Made by a program: the position numbers and the translations under genes. The notes beneath the pieces were generated by a model. It was not told the DNA's origin and did not search any database. It worked only from the letters and a program-made list of their open reading frames with translations. 64,000 bases of DNA from Gammaproteobacteria bacterium (GTDB taxonomy: Bacteria; Pseudomonadota; Gammaproteobacteria; Pseudomonadales; Pseudomonadaceae): positions 1-64,000 of the forward strand of contig JAAYFD010000032.1 in assembly GCA_012728415.1 (NCBI GenBank), written 5' to 3'. Below, one piece after another: positions 53,130 to 63,335 of this stretch. Each line of letters opens with the position of its first letter. The first letter of the stretch is position 1.

Positions 53130-53849
53130 TTATCTTGCCCGCAATGCCCGCGTCACCAGCCGGGCTGCCGGAACATAGCCCGGAATCAGCTCGCCATTTT
53201 CCAGCACTATGGTCGGTGTGCCACGAACACCCACTTGCCGGCCCAGCGCATGCTGACGATCAACCGGATGCCGGCAGCTGGCCGCTGCAACTGGCTGACG
53301 CCGCTTGGCGCTGGTCATGGCTTGCTGGCGGTCCTCGGCACACCAGATGCTGACCATGGTGTCGTAGGTGCTGCCTGACAGGCCCTGACGCGGCCAGGCC
53401 AGATAGCGCACCTGAATGCCCTGGCGGTTCAGCTCTTCAACCTCGGCATGCAGTTTCTGGCAATAGCCACAGTCTACATCGGTGAAAACGGTTATGCTGG
53501 CCCGTGTCTCATCTTTCGCAGGAAAAATCACCATATCGTCCGGATTCAATTCCTGCATCAGCTCTGCAATCATCTTTTGCTGGGCCTGACCGGTCAGGTT
53601 CAAAGCCCGGTCTTTGCTAATTTGGTACAGCTCGCCATGCAAAACATAGCTGGCACTTTGATCAACATAGAGAAACTGGCCATCAGCCAGCTGCACCTGA
53701 TACAGCCCAGCACCTTCAATCAGGACAATGTGTTCAATCAGGATATCTGGCTGCAGCTGCTTCAGCTGTTCACGGACCCGCTGTTCATCAGCCTGCGCCG
53801 GCAAGACAAGCACTAGCCCACAGTAAAGAAAAAGGAATAATGGACGCAC
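53130..53849 (-). CDS. dsbC: Thiol:disulfide interchange protein DsbC
   Basis: A periplasmic disulfide isomerase. A signal peptide ends at 'LVLPAQADEQ'. The N-terminal dimerisation domain ('QLKQLQPDILIEHIVLIEGAG') is followed by the thioredoxin domain with active site 'FTDVDCGYCQKLH' and cis-Pro 'VRGTPTIVLENGELIPGY'. A second cysteine pair ('WCAED', 'AASCRHP') forms the structural disulfide. The start codon is GTG at 53849. It is likely co-transcribed with hom and thrC. Confidence 0.94.
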   Translation of the reverse strand: MRPLFLFLYCGLVLVLPAQADEQRVREQLKQLQPDILIEHIVLIEGAGLYQVQLADGQFLYVDQSASYVLHGELYQISKDRALNLTGQAQQKMIAELMQELNPDDMVIFPAKDETRASITVFTDVDCGYCQKLHAEVEELNRQGIQVRYLAWPRQGLSGSTYDTMVSIWCAEDRQQAMTSAKRRQPVAAASCRHPVDRQHALGRQVGVRGTPTIVLENGELIPGYVPAARLVTRALRAR

Positions 53850-53988
53850 CGCGACGCTCTGGTAACCTGCAAAAGCACAAATTCTACCACATCTATGCCT
53901 GTTGCCACAGGCCGGGCTGCCACTGTTTCTGTACCATCAGGTGGCCGCGACGCAGGCTGCCCACACCTTGCATGCGGGCAGGTGCAAG

Positions 53989-54219
53989 TCACTTGCGCCA
54001 ATAATTGTTGGCTGCAGCGACGGTCTGGAAATTGACGGCTATAACCTGGGACGCAGCTGTCAGCGAGTCGGCCGACTCGGCATATTCGGGGCGCAACCTG
54101 TGCAAAACCTCCGGATCAGGCTGGGTATACTTGACGCCGCGGCGGCTCAAGGTGATGGCCAGTTCAAATCCCTCCTGCGGGGTCTCCGTGACCAGACTGG
54201 TTAACCATATATCAGACAT
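53989..54219 (-). CDS. Hypothetical protein, 76 residues
   Basis: No family recognised. 'MSDIWLTSLVTETPQEGFEL' starts a small soluble protein with mixed helix/strand and a C-terminal 'NFQTVAAANNYWRK'. An AGGAGAATG-type ribosome site (AGGAG close to the ATG) supports translation. It stands alone between dsbC and a chemoreceptor gene on the same strand. Confidence 0.55.
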   Translation of the reverse strand: MSDIWLTSLVTETPQEGFELAITLSRRGVKYTQPDPEVLHRLRPEYAESADSLTAASQVIAVNFQTVAAANNYWRK

Positions 54220-54354
54220 GTCATTCTCCTGGGTTCAGTGAAACAGTGCTGCGCAGACTACACCTGCCAGCCATGTGGCCCTGTGCGACACAAAAAGCAT
54301 AAGCCCCCATACCGCTCGCGTCCATCCTTTCCCCACTCTTGCAGCAGCAGGGAC

Positions 54355-56352
54355 TCAGGTACGAAACTGCTGCACGAGACCTTGCATCTGGCTGGCCAGC
54401 CGGGCCAGCTCTTCACTTGCCTGGGCAATTTGCCGGGAGCTGCCTGCGGTCTGTTCGGTAACGCCACCGATCTTGGCCAGGCTGTGATTGATTGCGTCAG
54501 TAACTGCACGCTGCTCTTCTGCAGCAGCTGCAATCTGCTGGTTCATGCCTGTAATGGCTTGCAAGTTGCCAGCAACTTCATGCTGCAGACTCGACGAGCG
54601 CTCCACCATTACAACACTTTCATCGGCATGCCGGCCAACTTGCTGCATCACCTCAACGACCTGGGCAACGCCTTTCTGCAAATCGGCAATCAGCTGATGA
54701 ATTTCTTCGGTCGAGTTCTGCGTGTGTGTGGCGAGAGTTCTAACCTCATCAGCGACTACTGCAAAACCACGGCCTGCCTCACCGGCCCGCGCCGCTTCAA
54801 TGGCAGCATTCAGTGCCAGCAGGTTGGTTTGTTCGGCCACCCCGCGAATAACATCCAGCACCCGGTTAATCTGCTGGCTATTGGTGTTCAAACGGCCAAT
54901 TACCTCGGCTGCCTCCCCCGTCCCGGCTTCCAGCAAGCGGATTTTTTGTAAAACCTCCTGCACCACCTGGTTGCTGGCGCTACCCTGCTGCTCGGCATCC
55001 TGTGCAGCCATAGCTGCGGCAGCAGTATTCTGTGCAACATCCAGAACAGTAGCAGCCATTTGATTCATGGCAACCACGGTCTGTTCCGTCTCGCTACGAT
55101 TTTGCTGAATGCCTTGATCTGCCTGGTCTGTAGTTGTCGACAGCTCTTCTGCAGTAGCCGCCACCTGAACCGAAGACTGATGCATGTGGACAACTGTGCC
55201 ATGGAATTTTTCCAGCATCCGGTTGAAGGCTTCTGCTACCTGTCCAATTTCATCACCTGTGTCAACCTGCACTCTGGCATTCAAGTCGTTGGTTTTCTCA
55301 ACCCAGGTGATGGTAGTGTGCAGGCAGCGTACCTGCGATACGATAAGACGGGACAGGTAAAACGAAAACAGTACCGCAGTAACAATTGCGCCCGCCGCAA
55401 CCAGCAAGGTCACACCCGCCGTTTTTTTCGCACGGCCAATCAGTTGACCCGCAGCGCGAATCAAATCCTGTGCATAGCTGGCAGCAACTTCGTGATACAG
55501 GTCAATCTTGACTGTCGACAAGTCGAACCAGTGTGCAGCATCAACTCCAAGGGGTCCGCCCGAGCGCTCCACCGCCTGCTGTCGCAACTGGTCTACTTGC
55601 CCGACTGCCGGGTTTTGCAGAGTCATCCGGAACAGCTCGCGCTGTTCAACAGAAGCGACAGCCAACATGCCCTCAACGTACTGGTCCTGGTTCGCCATGA
55701 GCACGATCACTCGCTGCAAAAGTGAACGGGGCAGCTGATCGGAGCTAAAAGCTGCGCTCAGTGTAGCCCGCTCGATGCCTGCAGATTCAGATGCATGCAG
55801 CGCGCCAACGTAGCTTCTGACTGGCGATGCCAACTCATAAGCAGCGTCAACCTGCGCCAGACCTTCAATGGTGCTTAACAACAATCTGTTCAGAGCAGTG
55901 TAAAAGCTGATCCCCTCTGCAGCTTGAACCTTCATTGCACGCACTTGTTCACGCATGGCTTCCAGCTGGCTCAGCTGCTGTAAAAACCTCTGCCAGCCCA
56001 TGGCAAACTCAGTGTCAAACTCATCCAGCTGCACCCGCTGCAGTGCATCATGCAGTACACGAACCTGTGCATCAGTGGCGCGCTGCTGCTGTTGCAGTTC
56101 ACTGCCAAAACGCTGCCCCGAGGCCCCCAGGTAGCTGCCAGTGCGGCCGCGTTCACGCTGCAACTCTTTCAGCAGCAGGCTTGACTGGCCAGACAAGCTG
56201 GTTAATTGCTCCAGCTGTTCGGCCTGATGCCAGGTCGCCACCTGGGTGAGCAGTGAGGTGGTCGAAAAGTAGACAAGCCCAGCCAAGGGAAATGCCAGAA
56301 CCAGCATCAGCTTGCGACTGATGCTCAAAGCATTTAAGAATTTCACGCACAC
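54355..56352 (-). CDS. Methyl-accepting chemotaxis protein with NIT (nitrate/nitrite-sensing) domain
   Basis: A protein of 665 residues. One membrane span near residues 12-35 precedes a periplasmic four-helix NIT domain (about 40-300, with '[19 protein letters not shown]'). The second span follows ('[20 protein letters not shown]'), then HAMP and the cytoplasmic signalling hairpin, whose tip reads '[18 protein letters not shown]'. Senses nitrate, nitrite or a similar ligand and controls CheA. Start codon GTG; another GTG two codons on is possible. No other che gene is near. Confidence 0.9.
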   Translation of the reverse strand: MCVKFLNALSISRKLMLVLAFPLAGLVYFSTTSLLTQVATWHQAEQLEQLTSLSGQSSLLLKELQRERGRTGSYLGASGQRFGSELQQQQRATDAQVRVLHDALQRVQLDEFDTEFAMGWQRFLQQLSQLEAMREQVRAMKVQAAEGISFYTALNRLLLSTIEGLAQVDAAYELASPVRSYVGALHASESAGIERATLSAAFSSDQLPRSLLQRVIVLMANQDQYVEGMLAVASVEQRELFRMTLQNPAVGQVDQLRQQAVERSGGPLGVDAAHWFDLSTVKIDLYHEVAASYAQDLIRAAGQLIGRAKKTAGVTLLVAAGAIVTAVLFSFYLSRLIVSQVRCLHTTITWVEKTNDLNARVQVDTGDEIGQVAEAFNRMLEKFHGTVVHMHQSSVQVAATAEELSTTTDQADQGIQQNRSETEQTVVAMNQMAATVLDVAQNTAAAAMAAQDAEQQGSASNQVVQEVLQKIRLLEAGTGEAAEVIGRLNTNSQQINRVLDVIRGVAEQTNLLALNAAIEAARAGEAGRGFAVVADEVRTLATHTQNSTEEIHQLIADLQKGVAQVVEVMQQVGRHADESVVMVERSSSLQHEVAGNLQAITGMNQQIAAAAEEQRAVTDAINHSLAKIGGVTEQTAGSSRQIAQASEELARLASQMQGLVQQFRT

Positions 56353-56460
56353 CCCACTTTACATGCATTTGGCGGATATTTTGGCTATATATACAGCATC
56401 AGCAACCAAAGTCGGCTTGACAAAAATCACGACGCAGCCGGCCTGGCTTTAATGCTGATC

Positions 56461-57003
56461 CTATGCGCCTTCACGGCGCGCCAGCCACCAATACAGCGCG
56501 ATCAATGTTTTGGCATCCCTGATGCGCTGCTGCGCAAGGGCTTCACGTACCTGCTTGTCATCAAGCAGCACCAGCTCCAGCAACTCTCCCGCATCCGCCT
56601 GCAACTGGCTATTGGCCTCAACACCTTGCGCCCAGTACAAGAATATTTTTTCATTACAAAAGCCTGGCGTAGAGTAAAACTCATGCAGCAGCTGTACTGA
56701 CTGGGCCGTATAGGGCGTTTCTTCAGCCAGCTCACGACGGGCGCATGCTGCCGGGTCTTCGCCGGCGTCCAGCTTGCCTGCAGGCAGCTCCAGCAGATCA
56801 AGCCCGCATGCATAACGGTGCTGTCGCACCAGCACGACCTGCTGTTCTGGTGTTACGGCCAGCACCGCTGCACCACCAGGGTGCAACACACACTCCCTGC
56901 TGGCCAAACTGCCATCAGGCAAGCGCACCTGATCAACACATAACGAGATGATGCTGCCCACAAAATGCTCAGTTGAACTGACCGGTATTTCAGTCAAACT
57001 CAT
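56461..57003 (-). CDS. NUDIX hydrolase, ADP-ribose pyrophosphatase type
   Basis: Resembles NudF-type ADP-ribose pyrophosphatases: 'QVVLVRQHRYACGLDLLELPAG' before the Nudix box and 'EFYSTPGFCNEKIFLY' after it. The box is GKLDAGEDPAACARRELAEE followed by TPY, so the normally fixed Gly of the EExGU end is Pro here, while all metal-binding Glu residues are kept. The ATG at 57003 lies 5 bases after the sstT stop, so both form one transcript. Confidence 0.85.
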   Translation of the reverse strand: MSLTEIPVSSTEHFVGSIISLCVDQVRLPDGSLASRECVLHPGGAAVLAVTPEQQVVLVRQHRYACGLDLLELPAGKLDAGEDPAACARRELAEETPYTAQSVQLLHEFYSTPGFCNEKIFLYWAQGVEANSQLQADAGELLELVLLDDKQVREALAQQRIRDAKTLIALYWWLARREGA

Positions 57004-57008
57004 AGGTG

Positions 57009-58232
57009 TCAAACTCCTGCCTTGCGCTTGGCCGCAATGTCCGAGGCTGCTGTAAACAGTACGTCAGTGGACGAGTTAAGGGCTGTTTCGGCCGAATCCT
57101 GCAAAACCCCGATGATGAACCCTATGGCAACCACTTGCATGGAGGTCTCAGTATCAATGCCAAACAGACTGCAGGCCAATGGAATCAGCAACAGCGAGCC
57201 GCCAGCCACACCCGAGGCTCCACAAGCGCACACTGCCGACACCACACAAAGAAGAAGTGCAGTACCAAAACTGACCTCAATGCCCAGCGTATGTACAGCA
57301 GCCAGCGTTAGCACCCCAATGGTAATAGCTGCACCGGCCATATTGATGGTTGCGCCCAGCGGTATCGAGATCGAATAGGTTGCATAGTCAAGCTTAAGCC
57401 GTTTGGCCAGCTCCATGTTGACCGGAATATTGGCGGCAGATGACCGGGTGAAAAACGCGGTAATACCGCTTTCACGCAAGCAGCGGAACACCAGAGGATA
57501 AGGATTTTTGCGAATTTTCCACCAGACCAGTAATGGGTTGACGATCAGCGCTACAGCCGACATCGCCCCGAGCAGTACCAGCAACAAATGCGCATAGCTG
57601 GCTAAAGTAGCCAACCCTGCTTCCACCACCATGGTGGCTACCAGGCCAAATACGCCCAGCGGTGCCAGCCGGATTACCCAGCGGATAATCCACGAAACGC
57701 TATCTGCCAAGTCATGTACAACACGCCTTGTGGTATCCGTAGAGTGCCGCAAAGCAATACCCAACCCTATGGCCCAGGCAAGAATGCCGATAAAGTTGGC
57801 ATTGGCAATGGCACTCACCGGATTGTCGACCATGGACAGGACCAGTGTTCTCAATACGTCACGAACCTCGGCAGGAGGCACCGCCGATATGTCCGCAGCC
57901 CTGACCAGTACCAGCTGTGAAGGAAAAGCCAGGCTGGCCAGTACAGCCACCACAGCAGCGCCAAAAGTCCCTATCAGGTACAAAACCAGAATTGGCCGTA
58001 TATGTGTTGGCTGATCATTGTCGTAACGCGAAATGGCTGCGGTTACCAAAATGAAAACCAAAACCGGAGCAACCGATTTCAAGGCAGAAATGAAAAGCTG
58101 GCCCAGCAGCGAAACCTCGCCAGCCCAGTCAGGCGCCAGCAGTGCCAGCACAACACCGGCAACCATGCCGACCATGATTTGCACCACCAGACCGGTGCGG
58201 TTCAAAAGAGATACAATACTGCTCAGGCTCAT
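57009..58232 (-). CDS. sstT: Sodium:serine/threonine symporter
   Basis: An inner-membrane DAACS-family transporter of 407 residues with 8 helices and two re-entrant hairpins. '[19 protein letters not shown]' (HP1 serine-rich), '[21 protein letters not shown]' (sodium motif, NMxG) and '[20 protein letters not shown]' (HP2) match SstT. Imports serine and threonine. The ATG at 58232 replaces the longer ORF start. NudF follows in the same transcript. Confidence 0.92.
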   Translation of the reverse strand: MSLSSIVSLLNRTGLVVQIMVGMVAGVVLALLAPDWAGEVSLLGQLFISALKSVAPVLVFILVTAAISRYDNDQPTHIRPILVLYLIGTFGAAVVAVLASLAFPSQLVLVRAADISAVPPAEVRDVLRTLVLSMVDNPVSAIANANFIGILAWAIGLGIALRHSTDTTRRVVHDLADSVSWIIRWVIRLAPLGVFGLVATMVVEAGLATLASYAHLLLVLLGAMSAVALIVNPLLVWWKIRKNPYPLVFRCLRESGITAFFTRSSAANIPVNMELAKRLKLDYATYSISIPLGATINMAGAAITIGVLTLAAVHTLGIEVSFGTALLLCVVSAVCACGASGVAGGSLLLIPLACSLFGIDTETSMQVVAIGFIIGVLQDSAETALNSSTDVLFTAASDIAAKRKAGV

Positions 58233-58371
58233 ACCATGTTCTTTGGATGTATGGACAAGCGCTGATTTTAACCTGAAAGCCAACTGAATGCGTCCGCAAT
58301 TGCCCATAATTACCGGCGTTTACGTTTTATTGTCACAACATGACCTGCCTCAACCTCCTGCTTCCCCATGC

Positions 58372-58400
58372 TTGACAGCCGCAGCGTTACTTGTTTTATT
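58372..58400 (+). promoter_or_regulatory. Sigma-70 type promoter for the small membrane-protein gene
   Basis: TTGACA (58372) and TTTATT (58395) with a 17-bp spacer, about 45 bases before the ATG at 58446. Confidence 0.55.
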
Positions 58401-58445
58401 TGGCACACGTTTTGAGCCCAATTTTAATTCACAGGATAGAAAGTT

Positions 58446-58661
58446 ATGCAGAAAAACGCCTGGATCGTTACACTTGTGGGAACCGGCATCGCCGCAGCAG
58501 TGCTGCTGCTCTGGCTGGGCGGCGCAAAAGATGCAGCCCAGCAAACCGCTACTGCGACCATAGCCATGGCTTTTGCCATTATCCCTTTTATTTTTGCCAA
58601 GGCATGGGAAGCACTGGAGCAGATCAAGAAGTCCGAAAAAGACGCCGGTTCGGCACAGTAG
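58446..58661 (+). CDS. Small inner-membrane protein, 71 residues
   Basis: Two membrane helices ('AWIVTLVGTGIAAAVLLLWLGG' and 'ATIAMAFAIIPFIFAKAWEA') end in a charged tail. AGGATAGAAAG before the ATG is an adequate ribosome site, and it has its own promoter and terminator, so it is likely real. No family recognised. Confidence 0.65.
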   Translation: MQKNAWIVTLVGTGIAAAVLLLWLGGAKDAAQQTATATIAMAFAIIPFIFAKAWEALEQIKKSEKDAGSAQ

Positions 58662-58673
58662 CCGGATACAACC

Positions 58674-58702
58674 AAAAAGGCCTGCAAATGCAGGCCTTTT
58701 TT
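58674..58702 (+). terminator. Terminator of the small membrane-protein gene
   Basis: AAAAAGGCCTGC-AAAT-GCAGGCCTTTTTT, a perfect stem with a T-run, 12 bases past the stop. Confidence 0.93.
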
Positions 58703-58809
58703 CTATCAAGAAACACAGCGTTCATGCTGGCAGACAGCACTCCAGAGCAACTTCCACCCGGCCGCTGGCCTGACTGCTTGCGAGGGCGCAGCTTATAATA
58801 CCAGGGCAT

Positions 58810-58847
58810 AAAAACAAAAAAGGGTCCCGAAGGACCCTTTTTTGTTT
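58810..58847. terminator. Terminator downstream of the tRNA pair
   Basis: AAACAAAAAAGGGTCC-CGAA-GGACCCTTTTTTGTTT, symmetric with T-runs on both strands. It would end the minus-strand tRNA transcript. Confidence 0.93.
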
Positions 58848-58864
58848 CAGCTTAACGCCGTATT

Positions 58865-58940
<76 letters not shown>

Positions 58941-58947
58941 TTGAATA

Positions 58948-59023
58948 TGGCGTCCCCTAGGGGACTCGAACCCCTGTTACCGCCGTGAAAGGGCGGTGTC
59001 CTAGGCCACTAGACGAAGGGGAC
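58948..59023 (-). tRNA. tRNA-Glu (anticodon TTC)
   Basis: 76 nt on the minus strand: GTCCCCTTCGTCTAGTGGCC start, anticodon loop CCTTTCACGG with TTC, T-arm GGGTTCGAGTCCC, discriminator G and encoded CCA. It lies 7 bases upstream of tRNA-Gly, so both are made from one precursor. Confidence 0.97.
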
Positions 59024-59138
59024 GCAGCCTTGGAACTTTTAACAGTATCCATTTCCTGCTTCGGGCTGTACGCCCTGCTGGCTGGAAGTGGTGCGCATTC
59101 TATTGGTAACTTCGCCGCCCGTCAAGCCTTTTTTGAAT

Positions 59139-59546
59139 TTAGTGTTTGCTCTGCCCTGCCACCGGCAAGAACATCAGCCGAACCTCGGCATCCCAGTCAA
59201 ACGCTTTACCCTGTTCCAGAGCGGCAAACCGACGCTCCTCCAGCAACTGATACTTGGCAATTTCATCATCCGGCATAAAGTGCAAGCACTCACCACCAAA
59301 AAACCATAGCAAATCGCGGGGCACCTGGTGGGCAATCTGGGGATAGCGCTGGAAAACCTGGCTGACCAGCTCCTGGCCAAGATAGCGGTCATCATCGCCT
59401 TGACGCATGTGCTCAATCAGCTCGTCATAACGCGTAATGAATCCCTGGTGCTCTTCCGGCACCACGTCTTCCTCTGCCAGTGTTTGCAATACCTGCCGCA
59501 GGTACCGCAACAGGTCAATATGATGTTGTACATGTGCATCCGTCAT
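59139..59546 (-). CDS. PA2817-family protein
   Basis: A protein of 135 residues, mostly helical, with the conserved 'PRDLLWFFGGECLHFMPDDE' and 'LEERRFAALEQGKAFDW'. It belongs to a small family of uncharacterised pseudomonad proteins I know as PA2817. No catalytic motif is seen. It lies beside the tRNA pair and a DUF815 ATPase, as in Pseudomonas genomes. Confidence 0.72.
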   Translation of the reverse strand: MTDAHVQHHIDLLRYLRQVLQTLAEEDVVPEEHQGFITRYDELIEHMRQGDDDRYLGQELVSQVFQRYPQIAHQVPRDLLWFFGGECLHFMPDDEIAKYQLLEERRFAALEQGKAFDWDAEVRLMFLPVAGQSKH

Positions 59547-59564
59547 ACTGTTAAGTGCCCCATA

Positions 59565-60443
59565 TCAATTACTTGGCAAAGCCTGCATCCCCACCCAGTG
59601 GCGGGCGAACTGTTCGGCACAGCGGCCGTTGCGGTTACCCCGTGCCTGAGCCCAGCGAATAGCCTGCTTCTCAAGCTCTTCGTCGCGCTGCCAACTCATT
59701 TTTTGCTGCGCTGCATAATGACTAACCCAGTGGCAGACCACATCCAGATAGTGGTCCTGGCTAAAAGCATAAAATGACAACCACAGACCAAACCGGTCAG
59801 ACAGGGCTATTTTGTCTTCCACTGCCTCGCCCGGATGCAGTTCGCCATTGTCACCGCGCTGCCAGTCACGGTTGTCGCTCATGTATTCTGGCAAAAGATG
59901 ACGCCGGTTCGAGGTTGCATAGAGCACCACATTATCCGGTGCCTGTTCCAGCGAACCGTCAAGAACACTTTTCAACAACCGGTAATCACCCTCTCCGGCC
60001 TCGAACGACAGGTCGTCACAAAACACTATAAACCGTTGTGGCAAGCCGGCCAGCGCAGCGACAATCAGCGGCAGTTCAGCCAAGTCATTGCGCTCGACCT
60101 CAACAAGACGCAACCCCTGCCCGGCGTATTCAGACAGAATTGCCCGCACCAGCGAAGACTTTCCTGTACCTCGGGCGCCCCACATCAGGGCATGATTACA
60201 GGGCAACCCCTGTAAAAACTGCCTGGTGTTGGCCAGCAGCAGGTCGCGCTGACGCTCAATGCCCAGCAAGTCACCCAGCTTGAGCCTGGAACGCACCTCG
60301 ACCGGACGTAAATAGCCCGCGCGCGGACTGCTGACCCAGCGTGCTGCCAGCTGCCTGTTCCAGTCCAGAGGTGGATGGCGCTCCGGCAGCAAGGGCTCAA
60401 GTCGGTCGAGGGTCTGGATCGCCCGCTGTAAAAAAACTTCCAT
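59565..60443 (-). CDS. DUF815 family ATP-binding protein
   Basis: A P-loop ATPase of 292 residues starting at 'MEVFLQRAIQTLDRL'. Walker A 'GARGTGKSS' sits near residue 95, Walker B 'FIVFCDDLSF' follows, then 'NVVLYATSNRRHLLPE' (sensor region) and 'DRFGLWLSFYAFSQD'. DUF815 proteins are AAA-like ATPases of unknown role. The ORF track extends over 350 codons upstream through alaA on the other strand; that part is a shadow. It begins 19 bp upstream of the PA2817-like gene. Confidence 0.85.
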   Translation of the reverse strand: MEVFLQRAIQTLDRLEPLLPERHPPLDWNRQLAARWVSSPRAGYLRPVEVRSRLKLGDLLGIERQRDLLLANTRQFLQGLPCNHALMWGARGTGKSSLVRAILSEYAGQGLRLVEVERNDLAELPLIVAALAGLPQRFIVFCDDLSFEAGEGDYRLLKSVLDGSLEQAPDNVVLYATSNRRHLLPEYMSDNRDWQRGDNGELHPGEAVEDKIALSDRFGLWLSFYAFSQDHYLDVVCHWVSHYAAQQKMSWQRDEELEKQAIRWAQARGNRNGRCAEQFARHWVGMQALPSN

Positions 60444-60617
60444 TGAATTTTGCACTCTGGCCTCCCCGGTTTTGCGGTGCAAGGAATCCCGCACCAGCGC
60501 AAGCATTATCCGATAAAAGCTGGCATTATAGACGAGGTAGCCGAGCGCTGCGGGCCTGTCTGTGTACCCCCGCTGGCGACCAATCTGTATACCCACCTTA
60601 TTTGCGGGACATTTCTC

Positions 60618-61829
60618 ATGCAGTTCACCAAATCCAACAAACTGGCCAACGTCTGTTATGACATTCGCGGGCCGGTCATGAAGCATGCCAAGCGCCTGGA
60701 GGACGAAGGCCAGCGTGTAATCAAACTCAATATCGGCAACCCGGCCCCTTTCGGCTTTGAGGCGCCCGAAGAAATTCTGCAAGATGTCATCCGCAACCTG
60801 CCAACTGCGCAGGGCTACAGCGATTCCAAAGGCCTGTTCAGCGCCCGCAAAGCAGTCATGCACTATTGCCAGCAAATGAACATCGACGGTGTCGGCATCG
60901 AAGACATCTACCTGGGTAACGGTGTCTCCGAGCTGATCGTGATGTCTTTGCAGGCAATGCTCAATAACGGCGACGAGGTACTGATTCCGGCGCCCGACTA
61001 TCCACTGTGGACCGCTGCCTGCACCCTGGCCGGCGGCAAGCCAGTGCACTACCTGTGTGATGAGCAGGCCGGCTGGTTCCCTGACCTGGACGATATCCGC
61101 AGCAAGATCACGTCCAACACCAAGGCCATCCTGATCATCAACCCCAACAACCCGACAGGTGCAGTCTATTCTGAAGAACTGCTGCAGGAAATTGTTGAAA
61201 TCGCCCGCCAGCACAACCTGATCGTGCTGTCCGACGAAATTTACGACAAAATTCTCTACGACGGTGCCAGGCATACCTGTATTGCCTCGCTGGCCGACGA
61301 CCTGCTGTTTTTGACATTTAATGGCCTGTCCAAGTCTTATCGGGTAGCCGGTTTCCGCTCTGGCTGGCTGATTGTTTCCGGTGCCAAAGCCCGTGCCCAG
61401 GGCTATATTGAAGGTCTCGACATACTGGCCAACATGCGCCTGTGCGCCAATGTGCCCTCCCAGCATGCAATCCAGACTGCGCTGGGCGGCTACCAAAGCA
61501 TCAATGATCTGGTACTACCCAATGGCCGCCTGCTGGAGCAGCGCAACCGTGCCTGGGAACTGCTTAACGACATTCCCGGTATCAGCTGTGTAAAACCCAT
61601 GGGTGCCCTCTACGCCTTCCCGCGCATTGACCCGAAGGTTTGCCCGATCCATAACGACGAAAAGTTCGTGCTGGACCTGCTATTGCAAGAAAAGCTGCTG
61701 GTGGTCCAGGGCACCGCATTCAACTGGCCATGGCCCGATCACTTTCGGGTGGTTACCCTGCCACGGACCGAAGACCTGGAAGTGGCCATCGGCCGTATCG
61801 GCAACTTCATGAAGACCTATCGCCAATAG
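60618..61829 (+). CDS. alaA: Alanine aminotransferase (AlaA/YfbQ type)
   Basis: A PLP enzyme making alanine from pyruvate and glutamate. 'VIKLNIGNPAPFGFEAPEEI' at the start, 'INPNNPTGAVYSEE', the PLP lysine in 'FNGLSKSYRVAGFRSGW', and 'FNWPWPDHFRVVTLP' match E. coli AlaA throughout. The ATG at 60618 gives 403 residues against 405 there. The 56 codons before it in the ORF track are dropped. Divergent from the DUF815 gene. Confidence 0.93.
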   Translation: MQFTKSNKLANVCYDIRGPVMKHAKRLEDEGQRVIKLNIGNPAPFGFEAPEEILQDVIRNLPTAQGYSDSKGLFSARKAVMHYCQQMNIDGVGIEDIYLGNGVSELIVMSLQAMLNNGDEVLIPAPDYPLWTAACTLAGGKPVHYLCDEQAGWFPDLDDIRSKITSNTKAILIINPNNPTGAVYSEELLQEIVEIARQHNLIVLSDEIYDKILYDGARHTCIASLADDLLFLTFNGLSKSYRVAGFRSGWLIVSGAKARAQGYIEGLDILANMRLCANVPSQHAIQTALGGYQSINDLVLPNGRLLEQRNRAWELLNDIPGISCVKPMGALYAFPRIDPKVCPIHNDEKFVLDLLLQEKLLVVQGTAFNWPWPDHFRVVTLPRTEDLEVAIGRIGNFMKTYRQ

Positions 61830-61837
61830 CAGCCAGC

Positions 61838-62263
61838 ATGGATCTGCACATTGACGACTTCTACCGTGACGCGGCACTGGGGCTGGTCAAGCTATACCAG
61901 TCCTTTCCGCGCCCCGTCACCCTTTACCTGGATGACATGGTCGGCATTCTCCCGGCGGATGAGGTCGGCCTGCCGCATCCGCGCCAGCAGCACTGCCTGG
62001 CAACCTTGCTCTGGCTGGCCAATGAAGGCTACCTCCGCCATCTTGGCACACTGGGCTATGAAGCTCTTGACCAGGCCGAGCTGAGCGAAAAAGCCTTTGT
62101 TCGGCTGTCCAGCTGCAATCACCCGTTCAACGATTTCCCAGCCGATACTCCGGCCAGCATCCAGCGCGCCAGCGGCAGCATGGCCCAGCAGCTGCGGCGA
62201 CATTTGCAGTCCCGCAACAGCGAAGCCCTGATTGCTGTCATGCAGTATTTTTTCCAGATGTAG
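61838..62263 (+). CDS. Conserved hypothetical protein between alaA and htpX
   Basis: A protein of 141 residues beginning 'MDLHIDDFYRDAALGLVKLY' at the ATG 8 bp past alaA. 'LATLLWLANEGYLRHLGTLGYEALDQAELS' looks like a winged-helix fold, so a small DNA- or protein-binding role is possible. No family name is known to me, but the order aminotransferase / small gene / htpX recurs in pseudomonads. Probably co-transcribed with alaA. Confidence 0.65.
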   Translation: MDLHIDDFYRDAALGLVKLYQSFPRPVTLYLDDMVGILPADEVGLPHPRQQHCLATLLWLANEGYLRHLGTLGYEALDQAELSEKAFVRLSSCNHPFNDFPADTPASIQRASGSMAQQLRRHLQSRNSEALIAVMQYFFQM

Positions 62264-62379
62264 ATCCCGGCTAACGCCTTTCATGCAATGCCGGAACAGG
62301 TCCCTGTTGCACGAGCCAGCTCCGCTGGCCATTCCTAAAATATTTTGCAACAATCCTGTAATCCAGTCTGGCAAAAACT

Positions 62380-62408
62380 CTTGAATATCGCCCGGCTACA
62401 CACCATAT
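62380..62408 (+). promoter_or_regulatory. Sigma-32 (heat-shock) type promoter of htpX
   Basis: CTTGAAT-N14-CACCATAT matches the CTTGAAA-N(11-16)-CCCCATNT heat-shock consensus, about 40 bases before the htpX ATG. A TATAAT overlaps its end and could serve sigma-70. Confidence 0.7.
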
Positions 62409-62445
62409 AATCACGACCCTTTATAAAACTGGAGCTCTACGCATC

Positions 62446-63321
62446 ATGATGCGCATCTTACTTTTTCTTGCCACCAACGTTGCCGTACTTATTGTTGCCA
62501 GCATCGTCCTCAGCCTGCTCGGTATCGACAACTACACCGGGCAAAGCAACACCGAGCTGCTGGTAATCTGTGCCGTATTCGGCTTCACCGGTTCGTTTAT
62601 CTCCCTGTTCATGTCCAAGTGGATGGCAAAAAAATCCACGGGCACCCAGGTGATTGACCAGCCACGTACCCACAACGAACAATGGCTGATCAACACCGTA
62701 CAGCGACTGGCCAACGACGCCGGTATCGGCATGCCTGAAGTCGGCATTTTTCCTGCCTACGAAGCCAACGCCTTCGCCACCGGCTGGAACCGGAACAACT
62801 CACTCGTTGCCGTCAGCCAGGGCCTGCTTGAACGCTTTTCTCCGGAAGAAGTAGAGGCTGTACTGGCCCACGAAATAGGGCACGTCGCCAATGGCGACAT
62901 GGTTACCCTGACCCTGATCCAGGGCGTGGTAAACACCTTCGTCATGTTCTTTGCCCGCATCTTTGGCAATTTTGTCGACAAAGCAATCCTGAAAAATGAA
63001 GATGGCCCAGGTATCGGCTATTTTGTCGCCACCATCTTTGCCCAATTGGTACTGGGCATTCTGGCCAGCATTATCGTAATGTGGTTCTCCCGCCGCCGCG
63101 AGTTCCGCGCCGATGAAGCCGGTGCCAGGCTGGCCGGCACTGGTGCCATGATCAGCGCGCTGCGCCGCCTGCAGGTCGAGTCAGGCCAAGTCGAGTCACA
63201 AATGCCCGACAGCATGGCTGCCTTTGGCATCAGCAGCGGCTTCAAACAGGGCGTCGCCAGCCTTCTGATGAGCCACCCGCCACTGGAGCAACGTATCGCG
63301 GCCTTGCAACAACGCAGCTAA
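62446..63321 (+). CDS. htpX: Membrane zinc metalloprotease HtpX
   Basis: An M48 peptidase of 291 residues for quality control of inner-membrane proteins. Two N-terminal spans are followed by '[15 protein letters not shown]', the HExxH zinc site, two further spans ('[14 protein letters not shown]', '[17 protein letters not shown]'), and '[12 protein letters not shown]' with the third zinc ligand. '[15 protein letters not shown]' ends the protein, as in E. coli HtpX. A heat-shock type promoter fits its role. Confidence 0.95.
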   Translation: MMRILLFLATNVAVLIVASIVLSLLGIDNYTGQSNTELLVICAVFGFTGSFISLFMSKWMAKKSTGTQVIDQPRTHNEQWLINTVQRLANDAGIGMPEVGIFPAYEANAFATGWNRNNSLVAVSQGLLERFSPEEVEAVLAHEIGHVANGDMVTLTLIQGVVNTFVMFFARIFGNFVDKAILKNEDGPGIGYFVATIFAQLVLGILASIIVMWFSRRREFRADEAGARLAGTGAMISALRRLQVESGQVESQMPDSMAAFGISSGFKQGVASLLMSHPPLEQRIAALQQRS

Positions 63322-63335
63322 GCATCCAGCTTATA

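Noticed and set aside
51864-53378. 504-residue plus-strand ORF over hom
   Set aside because: Antisense shadow; hom and dsbC on the minus strand carry all expected motifs.
60444-61496. 350-codon N-terminal extension of the DUF815 ORF
   Set aside because: It is antisense to alaA and lacks domain features; the family start lies at 60443.
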